Assembly (NCBI GenBank): GCA_009733775.1
Contig: WOGZ01000219.1
Location: forward strand, 1 to 57,898
Direction: 5' to 3'
Length of the DNA stretch: 57,898 nt
From: Alectoria sarmentosa
Lineage: Eukaryota > Ascomycota > Lecanoromycetes > Lecanorales > Parmeliaceae
Shown: positions 22,536 through 33,317 of the stretch, piece by piece
Position numbering within the stretch: the stretch's first letter is position 1
How the letters are laid out: the number at the start of each line of letters is the position of its first letter
Made by a program: the position numbers and the translations under genes
Notes under the pieces: generated by a model
The model's input: only the letters and a program-made list of their open reading frames with translations
Told to the model about the DNA's origin: nothing
Database searches by the model: none

Positions 22536-23732
22536 ATGATCAGGGTATCCAACCGTGAAGACAGGGCCAATAGCCTTCTCGCACCTGAGATGGCAAACAC
22601 AACAGAGAAAGAGGCCTATGACGAAGCCAAGTCTGCTCTACAGTGCTATTCCTTGTCCCAATCGCTTCAGTCGCTGCCCTTGCGATACTACTTTCTCCTC
22701 AACGTCTTTGACCTCGAGCCCTTTGAGCTTCACATGTCGACCTTCCATGCCACAGACAATACATATGAATCTTTCTTTACGAAATATGCTCTCCTGTGCA
22801 AATTAGCTGCCAACAAAGATAGAGAGGTTGAAAAGGTCACCCACTGGCACTTGATTGAAATCATCGCGCTGTTAAAAGACCGCGGCTCGACCCGAGAGGA
22901 GGTCGCTGCCATAGTCATGCAAGACCCAGTCATTGCAAATTCCGAGAGTCTAGCTAGGACTTTGGTTGACTTGGCTGCCGGTCTATGGCTGATGCTGTCG
23001 ATTAGTAACTATCCAGGGGACATCTCGTATGACGAGCCAATATTTTGGACAGATCACCAGAAATTGACGGAGGAGCAATCCGAATTGAACCAAGGACTCA
23101 TCAACGAAACCTTCTCTCCCCATTACAACTCGACTGATCTGGTCAAATTACCACAGGCCTTCACGGCCGCCCACTTGGAACAAATTGGTGGGATCAAAGT
23201 GATATGGACAAGCAACCTTGCAGACCACCTTCTCCTGAGGGATGACGATACGAAATTGATGCTGTTCCACCAGGTCTCCATTTTGCAACTTCACTCAAAG
23301 TCTCCAACCATCCTCCTGCCCAAGGACCTGGTGGACGAGACAATCCGGTCCATATCCCTGCTCATACCACCAGTACTGGGTGAGCCGAATCGATGGTTCC
23401 AGCAACAGCGGAAAGAAAACCTAATCGATGCACAGGCTGGCGTATGTGATCGACTTAATAGCTCTAAGCGCCAGATCGAAAATTTCGTATACTGGAGAGA
23501 TCGATTGGTACTGCTGAAGCGGACATTTGATGATGCGGAGCCCAGGAACATTTCGCAGCTGTGGTGGGATGACCGGAAGAAGACCCAATGGTTCACTTTT
23601 TGGGTTGCCGTGTTGGTCTTCTTTATGACCGTGTTCTTCGGTGTTTTGCAGTCCGTGGCAGGTATTGTTCAGGCTTGGGCTTCAGTGCAAAGTCTGAAGG
23701 CGCAGAAATCGCAGGGTCAAGGCTCAGCATAA
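22536..23732 (+). CDS. Hypothetical protein with C-terminal membrane segment
   Basis: Single exon, up to 398 residues. A second ATG at 22,590 (MANTTEKEA) is an equally plausible start and would give 380 residues. Residues 30-350 are largely alpha-helical in appearance, without Cys-rich or nucleotide-binding motifs. Near the C-terminus a basic segment (WWDDRKKTQW) leads into one hydrophobic helix (about 353-378, FTFWVAVLVFFMTVFFGVLQ), followed by a short polar Gln/Ser/Lys-rich tail. This layout of a large soluble domain plus one terminal TM is common in lineage-specific fungal proteins of unknown role, probably anchored to an internal membrane. I recognise no named domain. Confidence 0.75.
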   Translation: MIRVSNREDRANSLLAPEMANTTEKEAYDEAKSALQCYSLSQSLQSLPLRYYFLLNVFDLEPFELHMSTFHATDNTYESFFTKYALLCKLAANKDREVEKVTHWHLIEIIALLKDRGSTREEVAAIVMQDPVIANSESLARTLVDLAAGLWLMLSISNYPGDISYDEPIFWTDHQKLTEEQSELNQGLINETFSPHYNSTDLVKLPQAFTAAHLEQIGGIKVIWTSNLADHLLLRDDDTKLMLFHQVSILQLHSKSPTILLPKDLVDETIRSISLLIPPVLGEPNRWFQQQRKENLIDAQAGVCDRLNSSKRQIENFVYWRDRLVLLKRTFDDAEPRNISQLWWDDRKKTQWFTFWVAVLVFFMTVFFGVLQSVAGIVQAWASVQSLKAQKSQGQGSA

Positions 23733-24500
23733 ATTTTTGGTAATACAAAATATATCTTTCTTTGCAGAGTCGCTCCGACGAGGCCCCGCGGCGTCTTCGG
23801 TTTGAAGGAACGGACGGCGGACTTGCGCATAAAGTGGGCGCATTGCTTCCGATCCAGAAGACTCAGTGTGCTGGACTCGCTGAAGACATGATATCTTCAA
23901 TCGCGTCTGGTCTGGGCACTTAAATTTAGAGAAGGCTCTCATAGCCTCCATCCTCTCAGTAATACACATGGAGGCGTTCTCTAGATGCGGTAGCCCAAAT
24001 TGAGACCCTTCGAAGGGACGAGGGAGGTGGTCAATAGCACGGACAGACATTAGGTTCTTGGGCTTCAAGAGTTTCTGCTAGACGAGATTGGCAACCAATC
24101 TGGCATCGAGTACTGGCAATTCCTTCCTACGCATCGAGATGGCAAACTCCATATATTATAGGATGCACGGAGTTCTTTCGTGTGTATTGTTGTGTTTGGC
24201 AACAAGTCAATCAGACCCCTTTTGACTACTTATGGGCACTTCAGTGGCCAATACTTCACTCTCACGCCTTGAAGAGACGGCAGCCTCAGGATAGCAAATG
24301 ATTAATCCGGATCTGATCTGCATTTCGACGTCTATAGCGATATCAAGCAGGCCTCTGTGCGAGACGGGGACCAAACCTAACAGCATTGCAATATCAGCAA
24401 GACGGGAGACGCCCAAGAAGTCATACGCTAAGAAACCAAGCGAGTGTGAAGTCTTTCACAAATATCCAGTAATTGGAGGTCGAAAGCCATAACGGTGCTT
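23733..24500. other. Intergenic, no supported gene
   Basis: A 114-codon minus-strand frame at 23,724-24,068 has no signal peptide, domain or ATG-context support and is regarded as chance. Confidence 0.4.
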
Positions 24501-24506
24501 AAGGGC

Positions 24507-25065
24507 TATATAAACGGCTTAGGTTTAGTTAAACAGCTTTTAATAGGCAGCGCAGCCTTACTGATGATCTCCATGATACTCGGTCTTCTCTCTCAAACGC
24601 CTGGCCGTCGGTTCTTACATTATAGACTAAGCAAGTGGTGGCACCTGGCAGACCTCCATAGGCGCGCACCGACTGAGCTGTTCTCCGCGTCTAAAGCGTT
24701 CCCCACATGGTGGCCGTCTCCTTGCCTTCGCGGCCTCAAGAGTCGAGACTGCTCTCGTACTTATTCATGTCATCCGTGCTTCACTTTGGGAAAGTCATTT
24801 TCAATCGAGACATGCTATTCACAATGATTATCGGCACACTCTTCTGGACTAATTGGGTTTCCATCCTATCATTATAACTTGTGATCTGGCTGTGTCGTTT
24901 CAAATCAAGCGATCAGCATAGCCATATCAGCGCAGGTAGCAGACGTTTCTAGACAGCTATGGGATCGATACATGTCTTTTGTTTCCGTATGCCTTATTCT
25001 TCTATGCGTCTACTCAATCAACAAAGCATTATATGATGGCCAGGCGTCTTGGTCGTCTGTGTAGC
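24507..25065 (+). other. Possible small membrane-protein gene or relic
   Basis: A TATATAA box at 24,507-24,513 precedes an ATG at 24,707. The frame (57 codons, to 24,877) includes a hydrophobic stretch MLFTMIIGTLFWTNW. About 20 nt later another open stretch (about 24,890-25,062) contains a second hydrophobic segment (SFVSVCLILLCVYSINKALY). An intron could join them, but no donor/acceptor pair is convincing. It is either a two-helix membrane protein or a decayed one. I recognise no family. Confidence 0.25.
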
Positions 25066-25785
25066 GGGTGGATTCCTTTTGGTGCTGGCAGTCCATGGGT
25101 ACGGTTTTCTACCAGTGTTGTCAATATGCAACCTTCTTTTAGGGACTCGTTATTTCTAGGACCTTACGATTCTCCAGAGACTTATCGACCTGCTTGGCTC
25201 GACTGGTTTGGATGGCAGTTGAATGATCGCTCCCAGAGCCTTCAATCCAACATCATCCCCTCGCTTCGACCCTGCCTGAAAATTCTGCTGCCGGACCAAC
25301 CAATCGCCCAGTACTGATTTTGATCTGCGAGACTGATGTCGGAACGAAGCACAAGTCCGGAATCTAGGTTGCGACCAACAGTCCACGCTGTGTTGGCAAT
25401 ATACAGAGTCATGGAACATCCACTCGGCACAATTGTACGGCTCTTCCAGGCCCACAGACGCATCGTCATGGAAGTTTGGGCTATTATCTGTACAACTGGG
25501 GGCAGGATTACTGCCCGAACGCGGAGGAAGGGATCGGCTTATTCGATCAAGTACTACCTACTGCAGATTTTCATCTCATCTGCCAATAATCTTGACGTTT
25601 CGTAGAACACTTCGGCTTGCTTCATCTGCCGTTTCTGGGACGGATTGGTGAGTAGTATAATTGAACAGCTTTAGGACTAACTCTTCAAATACACTAAGAT
25701 CTTATATAATCTTCAATTTTGCGCGAGACTGTCTTTAAGAAATATGATTCATCTATTTTCCACCAGAAGTAGTACAAGAAAGTTA
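25066..25785. other. Gene-poor stretch
   Basis: Overlapping short frames on both strands with no recognisable domain. It is probably decayed sequence belonging to the adjacent relics. Confidence 0.35.
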
Positions 25786-25789
25786 AGTA

Positions 25790-26065
25790 GTTTCACGACA
25801 TCAGCGACTTCTATTTTCGGAACTCCCGATTCGCAGCCTGCCAAGCTGTCGAAATCAGACAACGACTGAACTGGGCATCCGATCCATCGACCTGCGATGC
25901 AGCGGAGACCTCCACCTTCGCCACGGCAAAGCCGAGCGAATTGGCAACTAGGCGACGTCCAATGCCCTGCCCGAGACTTCATAGCGAACACCCCGAGCAG
26001 ACGGTCATGTTGAAGCGGTATCTATGGGACGGCACTGATCTAGACCCCGGGATCGGCCGTACACC
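25790..26065 (+). pseudogene. Decayed PI-PLC X domain gene
   Basis: Motifs of a PI-PLC X domain appear in correct order but in alternating frames: GTPDS (25,819-25,833; the usual GTHDS with His changed to Pro), CQAVEIRQRL (from 25,839), ELGIRSIDLRCSGDLHLRHG (from 25,868 to about 25,927), GDVQCPARDFIANTP (from about 25,951) and HPEQTVMLKRY (from about 25,989). At least four frame switches occur within 250 bp, so it cannot encode a protein without many tiny introns. The middle block carries the D-x-R and His-Gly positions seen in the intact gene at 19,353, but the sequences differ enough that it is a distant paralogue, not a recent duplicate. Remains may extend to about 26,460. Confidence 0.6.
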
Positions 26066-26743
26066 AAGAACGGTCAAAGAGTTGGTTCAGTCATACCCAT
26101 GTGGCCTGGTCTTGGAGGCACAGCTCAAATTCTTGCAAACTTGTTGGCGAAATGGATAGTTTGCCACGATGACTGTGGCGCGTATGGGAATTGGAAAAAT
26201 TTGGCCGTGGTCAGTGGTCTGAGGTCAGGGCGGGAATGATCGGAAGAACATGTAGGATGAGGTATGAAAGCGGTTTTATGTGGGTGCCTACGAATACCAG
26301 TATCGATGACGGGCTTTGGTTGGGGGGGTGTCGTGCCGCTTACAGTTTCTGGACCATTGGGACTGTTGGTTCGATTCGGACTGGTTGATCTATCGCCGTA
26401 ACACGTGGAAGGCTGGATGGGTCACCCTACATTTCAAGGAGGATGAGTTGGTATGTAACATTGTGCTACGGAACTTTGTCAATTAGGATTGGTAGGTTTC
26501 CATCGACTTTGTCGATTGCTATCTACCTACCCCCAAGACTGTTGATATCCAAGATCGTCAGAATTCAAGCCTCAAACTTTCCATGTATCGGCGAATTTCT
26601 ATCCACAGATTTTTCTTTATGTTTTTACACACATACTTGCAGTTCGGATTTATATTGCACGGTTGCGGCCAATACGAGGGGTTTCGGCCCCATGATGGTC
26701 ACGGCAATGTGTACGATCGAGAAAATACTATTTTCAGAGACTT
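26066..26743. other. No supported gene
   Basis: Short plus-strand frames only. They are probably the decayed C-terminal part of the PLC relic and the 3' flank of the reductase gene. Confidence 0.35.
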
Positions 26744-27912
26744 CTAGTCGACGCTGAGGTCCGGAGTATCAGCAATCCTAATGATATACTTCATTGCTGA
26801 TACTTTGCCTCCTCTTAGCGCTTTCAGAGCGATCTCTACGCCATGCAGCCCCCCTTCTACAACCTCGTAAGGATGTGGCTGGAGCTTCCCCTCGTTCAAC
26901 CATGTTGCAATGAGCTTGGTGAACATGAGCCCGAACTCTTTCCCACCATTCTCTACTCCTAATTTCCCCAACGCTTTGTTGTCTCGTGATTGATCCTTTG
27001 ACAATTGCTTCCACAGACTGCCGGCCATGGTCGTTGACTGCTCGATGTGCGGCGGTATATCCTTCAAAATCTCCGGGAAGGGCAATACTAGAGTCAATTT
27101 ACCCTTGCTCGCAAGAACTTGGCTGAGATTATTGTAACTGCCGTGTTCACTGGTAGCATCAAACGCGTACTTGAGATCGTTCCCCTTCAAAGCTTTGCGC
27201 ATCTCTTCGACAACGGACTCGTTGCCCTCTCGGTAGTCAATGATTGTGTCACCCTCGCTGAGCAGTGTTTTGACAAAAGGAATGCCTTTACCAGCCACGC
27301 ATATCAGCGGGTGTACATTAATCAACTTTGCAAGCTTAACAGCATAGGCCCCTACGGCACTCGCGGCCCCATAGACGACCAAAGGCTTCTCACTGTCCGT
27401 CGGGACTGGTGCCCATGGTCCAGCTGCGAGCTCCAACATGCCAAAGATTCCGATGGAGGCCATGAGAGCGGCCATGGGCACCGTGGCTGCTTCTTCGAAG
27501 CTGACATGGTTGCCCAGATGAAAGGTCGTCCAGTCCCATACGAGCGAATATTCAGCGTAGCTGCCTCCAGGAGTGCCAAGCTCGTGCAAAGCGGCAACGC
27601 GATCTCCGATGTGGAAGTCAGTCACGTTGGTTCCAATGGCATGGACGAAACCTGCCACGTCATCACCACTATTGGGGCAATTCGAGATGGTCTTCAACAT
27701 GCTGGCGGGCATCTTCCAGTCCTGTTTGATACCACGGTCAGGACAAGATAACGCTGGGAGGGAGCTCTGTTTCTGACCTTTGGGTTGGTTCCGGAGACAA
27801 CAACCTTGACCAAAATCTGGGACGGATGTGTGATTTGAGGGATTGGGACATCATGGATAGTGACGGTAGTGTCTGAATGAACATGCGCCTCTTTCATGGT
27901 GCCGATCTGCAT
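26744..27912 (-). CDS. MDR-family enoyl reductase / quinone oxidoreductase-like protein
   Basis: Two exons: 27,778-27,912 (45 codons, ATG at 27,912) and 26,744-27,721. They are joined across a 56-nt intron (donor GTCAGA, branch CTGAC, acceptor ACAG). The splice restores the hallmark NPKDWK at the junction and gives 370 residues, the usual size for the family. Other features are DVAGFVHAIG and GDRV in the GroES-like N-terminal half, then a Rossmann nucleotide-binding motif (VVYGAASAVGAYAVKLAK). There are no structural-zinc cysteines, so it is the zinc-independent type. These enzymes reduce enones or quinones with NADPH; some act in trans with polyketide synthases. No synthase lies nearby, so a stand-alone detoxifying or reductive role is more likely. 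It is probably cytosolic. Confidence 0.88.
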
Positions 27913-29498
27913 CTTTCAGACCTTGACTCGAGGCTGAGATTTTGTTGGGATTGACCAAGGCAAGACTTGATGTTTGGGAGCTGGAAGAGGTTCAGCTGCA
28001 TAGAAGGTCAATCGTGGAATCTGATGATGGAGATGCGTCATTCGAGATGTGGATGGCAGAGAACATACAAGCCTACACTGCCGCCTATGAAAGAAGCGAA
28101 GAAACCAAGCGACAGGACAGGAAATGATGTAGAGAATTTTGGCAATGTCAAGCTTTGGTCTAGGAAAAGCGCTTGGTTGTTGAGATTGAGAGTGTCTGGG
28201 TGTCTGGGTGTCTGGGGAGAAATGAAAGAGAGCAGGGAGGCAGCATGATGGCCTATCTTATACCTCCGCTTCGCCACCTATTCCTCATCTCGGCAGCCTG
28301 AAGAAGCCGTCGATTTGCGTATGCAGTTTACAATAGTGCCGGGGTGCAACGGATGCGGGAAATGCACCATCTTTGCAATGTGCCCAAACATGAGGGAGGA
28401 AGGCATAGAGAATGTCGACTTTCTGAGTGCTGCGGGAGGACTAGCCAGATATAGTAGCAGGTCGACCAGATATAGTTTAGCTTCCATCTTTAGCTTGCCT
28501 CATTCGCTCCCTCTTTCCTCTTCCCTCTTCCCTCTTCCCTTCTCCCTCCAGCTCTTTCATCTGGCCCAGTATCAACTTTCCCACCTTGACCAGGCGGTGA
28601 ATGATCATCTGTGGACTAAGCACCATTCAGCTCATTTAGATCGACGATTTTAAGATACAGATTGTGATTGGCCACCCTAAACACAAGTCAGGCATCTGAT
28701 TCGACGCCATCCTCCATCTCTGCTGTTCGAATTTTCCCTTCCATGTAAGCAAAGGTTAGTGGCGTGGTTGGGAACCTTCATGCATTGTCAGTCTGACTGG
28801 ACACCGCCTTACTGTCTATCACTTCGTGGCTTTCCTGCTCCCCAGCCGCCATTCGCAGACTTTTTTCCCCACTAAATCGTGCATGTTCAGTGTTTCCTAA
28901 CCATCTTGGCTTTTCCATCGAAAAGTTTCATATACACTGCCGTCTGGGTCCGTGCCATCTGAGAACCGGGCTTAAGACATCTTTGACCTTGACGGAGAGC
29001 TTCAGTCCAGTGAAAAATCTGCAATTGTAGTAGGAGTGTGGATATATCATCTATTGCAGAGCCGCTGCAGGATTCGGTACCAACGGTTTTCCCAGTTGCC
29101 TTTAATTTCAATTCACACTCAAAAAACCTGCGCAGTCTATCGCGGGCAATACCTTACTGGATCTCATCCAAGACCGGCATTGGGGAAATAACAAACTTCA
29201 CAGGAGCAGCATAATCCAATCGCCGTATGAAAACGTCACGGCCAGAAAGACGTCGAGATTCCCAAGTCTTTCCGCGAGGGCCGGGCCTACTTGCTGACAG
29301 TAAAACGTTGTACTCTTAACCTCATTCATGCAAGCTTGACTGACTGATGCGTAGAACGCGCACCTGACCGAACGTCGAGACTTTGAAAGCTACCCCCCGC
29401 GCCAGCTGCAGCTGCGGCTACAACGTATCCGATGAGCGATTGGTTCTGGTTGCCCGTCACAGACAGTAATTGCCTTGCAAGAAAAAGCCCGCAAGGCA
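27913..29498. promoter_or_regulatory. Divergent upstream region, 1.6 kb
   Basis: It lies between the start of the minus-strand reductase and the plus-strand transcription factor. It includes a tandem gtgtctgg run (about 28,188-28,215) and a CT-rich tract (about 28,498-28,550). It contains several short frames but none with gene support. A shared regulatory region is possible given the head-to-head arrangement. Confidence 0.4.
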
Positions 29499-31061
29499 AT
29501 GGATCCTCTTCCTGATCAATTCCTATTTGTCAACAAATCCGCGAGATCAAGGTCCTTGTCGCACAGCAACCCAGAAGAGAGATTCTTCATCCACAGTCAT
29601 GTGCACGGCAAGTTCCATAAAAATAAAGGACAGACCCGCCAGCGCTCTCTGCTACCAGGATCGCGCTCGAAATCAAATTGCCCAAATTCTCAGTCTACGT
29701 TTGAGACTTCGAGGACGACAAACTGTTCAGAAAGGTCTGACGGCTCAACCGCAGCAAAGCCTGTTTCAAGGCAAAGGCATCCGAAGGGTGCCATACCAGA
29801 CATCCAGGAGAACCCATACTCTGGGCTTGGCTCTTCGACGCCTCATAATATAATTGACGCGATTGCAATTGATCCCTTCTATTGTACATCTACGCATCTC
29901 GATGCGAAAGACCAGCGCCTGTTGCACTATCCCTTCACTAGCTTCATTGAGGCAACCTTTAACGCCGAATCCTTATCAGGAACGACTCCATCGACAACGT
30001 TCAGGCATCGCGAAGCAATCATCGAAAGACTTCGACACTGTGTCGTTGACAGATTGACCATGTATTCAACTTTAGCGTATTGCGCTAGCTGCATGAGATG
30101 GGCACTCCGGGAAGAGGAGCGTGAACGACCTCCAGAACTCTACGTCCTTAAAGCAATTGAAGCATTAAAAAGTCGTCTTGAGAGAGCAGAGGTTGTGGAC
30201 ACTTGGTTGATCTTATCGATCTATGCACTAGCAGTTTCCGAAATGTGGGCGGAGAACTATGAAGCGGCAACAGCACACCTCAAGATGACCCGTCACCTCG
30301 TGACTCAACTCGGCGGCTTGACCAAGCTTGACCCATATTTGATGGAAAGCATTCTTCTTTGCGACAAGTACGTGGCCATTGGAAAATTTGAGGCCCCGAT
30401 ATTTCCTCTCGACTGGGACCCCGGGTCTCTACCTGCGCAGAAGATGCTCAAGATTCAAGTAGAAGTCGAGCCTTTGCTCTCGGAGCTAACACAAGGATTT
30501 TTTGATCTGGACAAGCACATACTGGGCACGGAGATGCTTCAGCTTATAGATAACATTCGTGTCTGCGCCCAGGTGTCTCAGCAAATGGGAACCCAGGAGA
30601 TGACTGATCCATCCGATCAGCACTGGTTATTCCTACGTCATCAAGCGATTTTCTGCCGCTTGCTCTCGCTGCCCACGAGCAGCAAGACTCAAGAATGTTG
30701 TCGAGTCGCCTTGATTATGTGGCTTCTCAAAATAACTGTATACTTTGGTGCGCAACGTTGGTCCAAAAGACTCTTACCTGCTTTGAAAACGGCAATCTTA
30801 CAATTAGATAAAGCTGGAGAATGGTGCCCTTCAGCCCTCATATTCTGGATGACTAGTCTTGGTGCGATGACAGCTGAATACACGGACGAAAGGGATTGGT
30901 TCCTGAAGCGAACCACGAAAGCGGGTAGGTCCCTAGGAACAGAGCCCGACAAGGAGCCTTTCCGACGCGTGCTCAAAAAATTTCTGTTCCTGAAAAGCGA
31001 AGATGGACTGCAATTTTTCCGGATGGTTCGCGCAGCGCGACAATTGTCAGACGAAGCGTGA
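29499..31061 (+). CDS. Fungal-specific transcription factor-like protein (Fungal_trans_2 type), no zinc cluster
   Basis: Single exon, 520 residues from the ATG at 29,499; an upstream TTG in frame is not used. The N-terminus has the FLFVNKS...HSNPEERFFIHSHVH signature of proteins that resemble Zn2Cys6 regulators but begin directly with a short basic region instead of the C6 cluster. Residues 60-110 are Ser/Lys/Arg-rich and probably disordered. From about residue 120 onward comes the long helical middle-homology region (DPFYCTSTHLDAKDQRLLHY, then LAYCASCMRWAL, then TAHLKMTRHLVTQLGGL), typical of Fungal_trans_2. No C-x2-C-x6-C pattern is present, so direct DNA binding by a binuclear cluster is excluded; its role as a regulator is by family only. 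It is probably nuclear. Confidence 0.8.
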   Translation: MDPLPDQFLFVNKSARSRSLSHSNPEERFFIHSHVHGKFHKNKGQTRQRSLLPGSRSKSNCPNSQSTFETSRTTNCSERSDGSTAAKPVSRQRHPKGAIPDIQENPYSGLGSSTPHNIIDAIAIDPFYCTSTHLDAKDQRLLHYPFTSFIEATFNAESLSGTTPSTTFRHREAIIERLRHCVVDRLTMYSTLAYCASCMRWALREEERERPPELYVLKAIEALKSRLERAEVVDTWLILSIYALAVSEMWAENYEAATAHLKMTRHLVTQLGGLTKLDPYLMESILLCDKYVAIGKFEAPIFPLDWDPGSLPAQKMLKIQVEVEPLLSELTQGFFDLDKHILGTEMLQLIDNIRVCAQVSQQMGTQEMTDPSDQHWLFLRHQAIFCRLLSLPTSSKTQECCRVALIMWLLKITVYFGAQRWSKRLLPALKTAILQLDKAGEWCPSALIFWMTSLGAMTAEYTDERDWFLKRTTKAGRSLGTEPDKEPFRRVLKKFLFLKSEDGLQFFRMVRAARQLSDEA

Positions 31062-32066
31062 TGGCCTTTTGGGAACGAGAGCATGGCATGCAAAAGAGAC
31101 AGGCAAACTTTGTAGAAGTAGTCAGGTTAAGTTTCAATCACTGTTAATGCCCGATTTTGACACAAACAGGTATAGGGCTGGGTATGGTCAGATCCAGGCA
31201 ACGGGCTCTCACTGGAAATCCTTTCCAGCTCCTGCGACCGCGGTCTTGAATTTCTCTTCTCGTCAATGATTGAGGGCCCAAGACATCGACCTTTTTCACT
31301 CTCCGCTACAGGGGCAGTAGAGCTAACCTATTTTTGTGAATTGGGGAAAGAGGAGGAGAAATGCGGAAGGAGCTGTCTAATCGATTTCTGTTCGGGTCGG
31401 GACTCTTGTTCGCTTAAGATATCATTTCAACACCTTTATTAGCTAGTCCTTCGCTTCTCATCCGCTTCTCACGAAAGCATGTTCGCTATCTCCAATCGCC
31501 TTGGCGCAGGAAAGTAGCAACATTGGGATTCCGGGCCCTTGGGGGTAGTGAGCCCAGTTGGTGGGGAACAGGACGGCGAAGGCCAGGAAGTAACCCCGGA
31601 GGATAGACCCGCAAAGATTGTGGGCGGCTTCCTTCGCTTGTCACGGAGTTTGTCTTGCTTGAAGGCTTTCCTATTTCGGGAGTTCTTGCTACTGAATCTA
31701 GTTAGCGTGCAGTTGCCAAGGATAAGATCTACAAAAATGGTCAAGCACACCTAAAGTAATGAATCGCTTGCAGACACGTCGGCTAAGGAAGAAAAGTAGT
31801 CAGGAGAGTAGGGAACCGACTCACTGCAGGCTTTGAGCCAAATTTGGAACCGAAGCCGAAGGGGGGCATTAAACATCCACAGCAGTCCACCCAGTCTGAA
31901 ATGTGAAGGAAAGCGGGGTTAGTGAGGTAGCTGTCCATTGAGTATAAGAATAGCTTTCCATCACCCTTTTCTCCCTCGTTCGGGGTTCGCATCTCAAAGA
32001 TTTCCCACATTATTGTTAGCCATCTTCCCTAGAGATATCGTCCAAGTGCCTTTTTTTTTTTTGGCA
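31062..32066. other. Intergenic, about 1 kb
   Basis: No supported gene. A pyrimidine tract of T (about 32,050-32,062) lies 5-17 nt upstream of the next ATG, probably in its leader. Confidence 0.4.
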
Positions 32067-32696
32067 ATGGCAGCTTCCACGAATGGCGACTACGCTAGTG
32101 TCCTCGATATCAACGCCCACCCAACAGCCCAAAAGCTCAACGCCCGATGTGTGGAGTTCTTTACTGAGGTGCAAGATCTGTGAGTGATCGCAAGGCTCCT
32201 CTTTTCACCAAAGCGGTACTCAACCGTTAATAGTACACCAGGAAAAGATCTGGAACAGCGCCTGAACACTCATTACGGTCCCGGCAATCCATACTACCAA
32301 GACTTTTGCGAGTACATCCTCCAAGGTCTTAAGGAAGGTTGGGTCGCGGAAACCAAGCTCGACGGCAACAGATATCGCCGCGGCAAAATCGCCCTTCCCA
32401 GTTCGGATAATCGCTTCTTCAGCATAACGACCGTGTACATGGACAGCCAAGACGTGTACTCGGGACAATATCACGGGCATCCCTACGGCGAGATCAATTG
32501 CGTTGTGCAGATCGATAAGACGGCGCAGCTGAAGGGTATGCAGGGTTGGCAGGGTGCGGGATGGACGAGTCCAGGGCCGGGAACCCATCACTACCCTCAG
32601 GTGAGGGGAGGGGCGCTCGTTGCTTTGTTCTTTCTGCCGGCCGGGAGGATCTCTTACAGCGTGGATCCGAGCGCTCCACAGCCGCATTGTGTTTAA
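32067..32696 (+). CDS. DUF4863 family protein (4-hydroxylaminobenzoate lyase-like)
   Basis: Two exons: 32,067-32,179 and 32,234-32,696. The 54-nt intron (GTGAGT...AATAG) splices to give 191 residues and joins ...FFTEVQD to LTPGKDLEQRL. The C-terminal half has the cupin-like DUF4863 pattern: YHGHPYGEINCVVQIDKT, GWTSPGPGTHHYPQVRGG and ALFFLPAGRISY. Bacterial members include the PnbB enzyme that converts 4-hydroxylaminobenzoate to protocatechuate and ammonium. Substrate in this fungus is unknown. The conserved His in YHGHPYGE and GTHHYP would suit metal or substrate contact, an inference. There is no signal peptide, so it is probably cytosolic. Confidence 0.8.
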
Positions 32697-33317
32697 GTAT
32701 CATGGCTTTCGTACATTCGAGGATGGAGCAACAGTGGGTGCGATGCTCAGGACGCAGCTTGTTTGTGACTCCCTGAGGAATGGTGTCGAGGGGGTAGATG
32801 AATGATTGGGAGAGAACAGAGTGACTTTGAATGCAGTCTTCCGAATTTACAATACAGGCTACACGCATTGTTCGCGCAGTATCTGAAAAGAGTGTCCTGT
32901 CCAAATTGAAGGGACTTTGCGCATGCCCCATGAGGACTGAGTTTAGCGTCAGGCTAATGTATCAAGCTAATGTACGGTAGCTTTAAAAAACCAGGGGGCT
33001 GTAGCCTGTTTCTTATAAGCTTACATCTCATCAATCCTACTACGATCCACCCAAAATCTTACAGTTCAATGTAGACCATTTGAATTGTCCCTTCTTTTTC
33101 TGAATCTGGCAGCAGTTGAAGCAGTTCCTTCATAGATTCAACTAAAGCAACCAACCTACTAATTCTGCAGGGTTGGGGCAATTCCCGTACGAAAACGGAA
33201 AATGACCCTTGATGCTGAGAGCATCCACTTCTCCTCAGAACTGATAGAACGAGCGTCTCTCTTGTTCAAGAACCGACTCGTTGAATCCTATTCAATGTCC
33301 TGTGGATCCGAACCAAA
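32697..33317. other. Intergenic, about 0.6 kb
   Basis: No supported gene; it presumably holds the 3' flank of the DUF4863 gene and the promoter of the amidase. Confidence 0.4.

Noticed and set aside
23724..24068. A 114-codon minus-strand frame.
   Set aside because: No domain, signal peptide or splice support; it overlaps the 3' end of the neighbouring gene.
26191..26388. A stretch resembling a Myb/SANT recognition helix (GRGQWSEV...GRTCRMRYES).
   Set aside because: It starts at TTG, lacks the preceding Trp-spaced helices and is surrounded by PI-PLC relic motifs in other frames. The resemblance is short and may be chance.
27119..27751. A 210-codon plus-strand frame opposite the reductase.
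   Set aside because: It is antisense to a well-supported two-exon gene and has no family resemblance.
28315..28653. A plus-strand frame with a CNGCGKC motif resembling a ferredoxin cluster.
   Set aside because: The rest of the frame is a translated CT-rich tract without fold; the motif is isolated and probably chance.
19353..31061. A secondary-metabolite cluster linking the reductase, regulator and PLC.
   Set aside because: No polyketide synthase, peptide synthetase, terpene synthase or transporter is present, and spacing and orientation are irregular.
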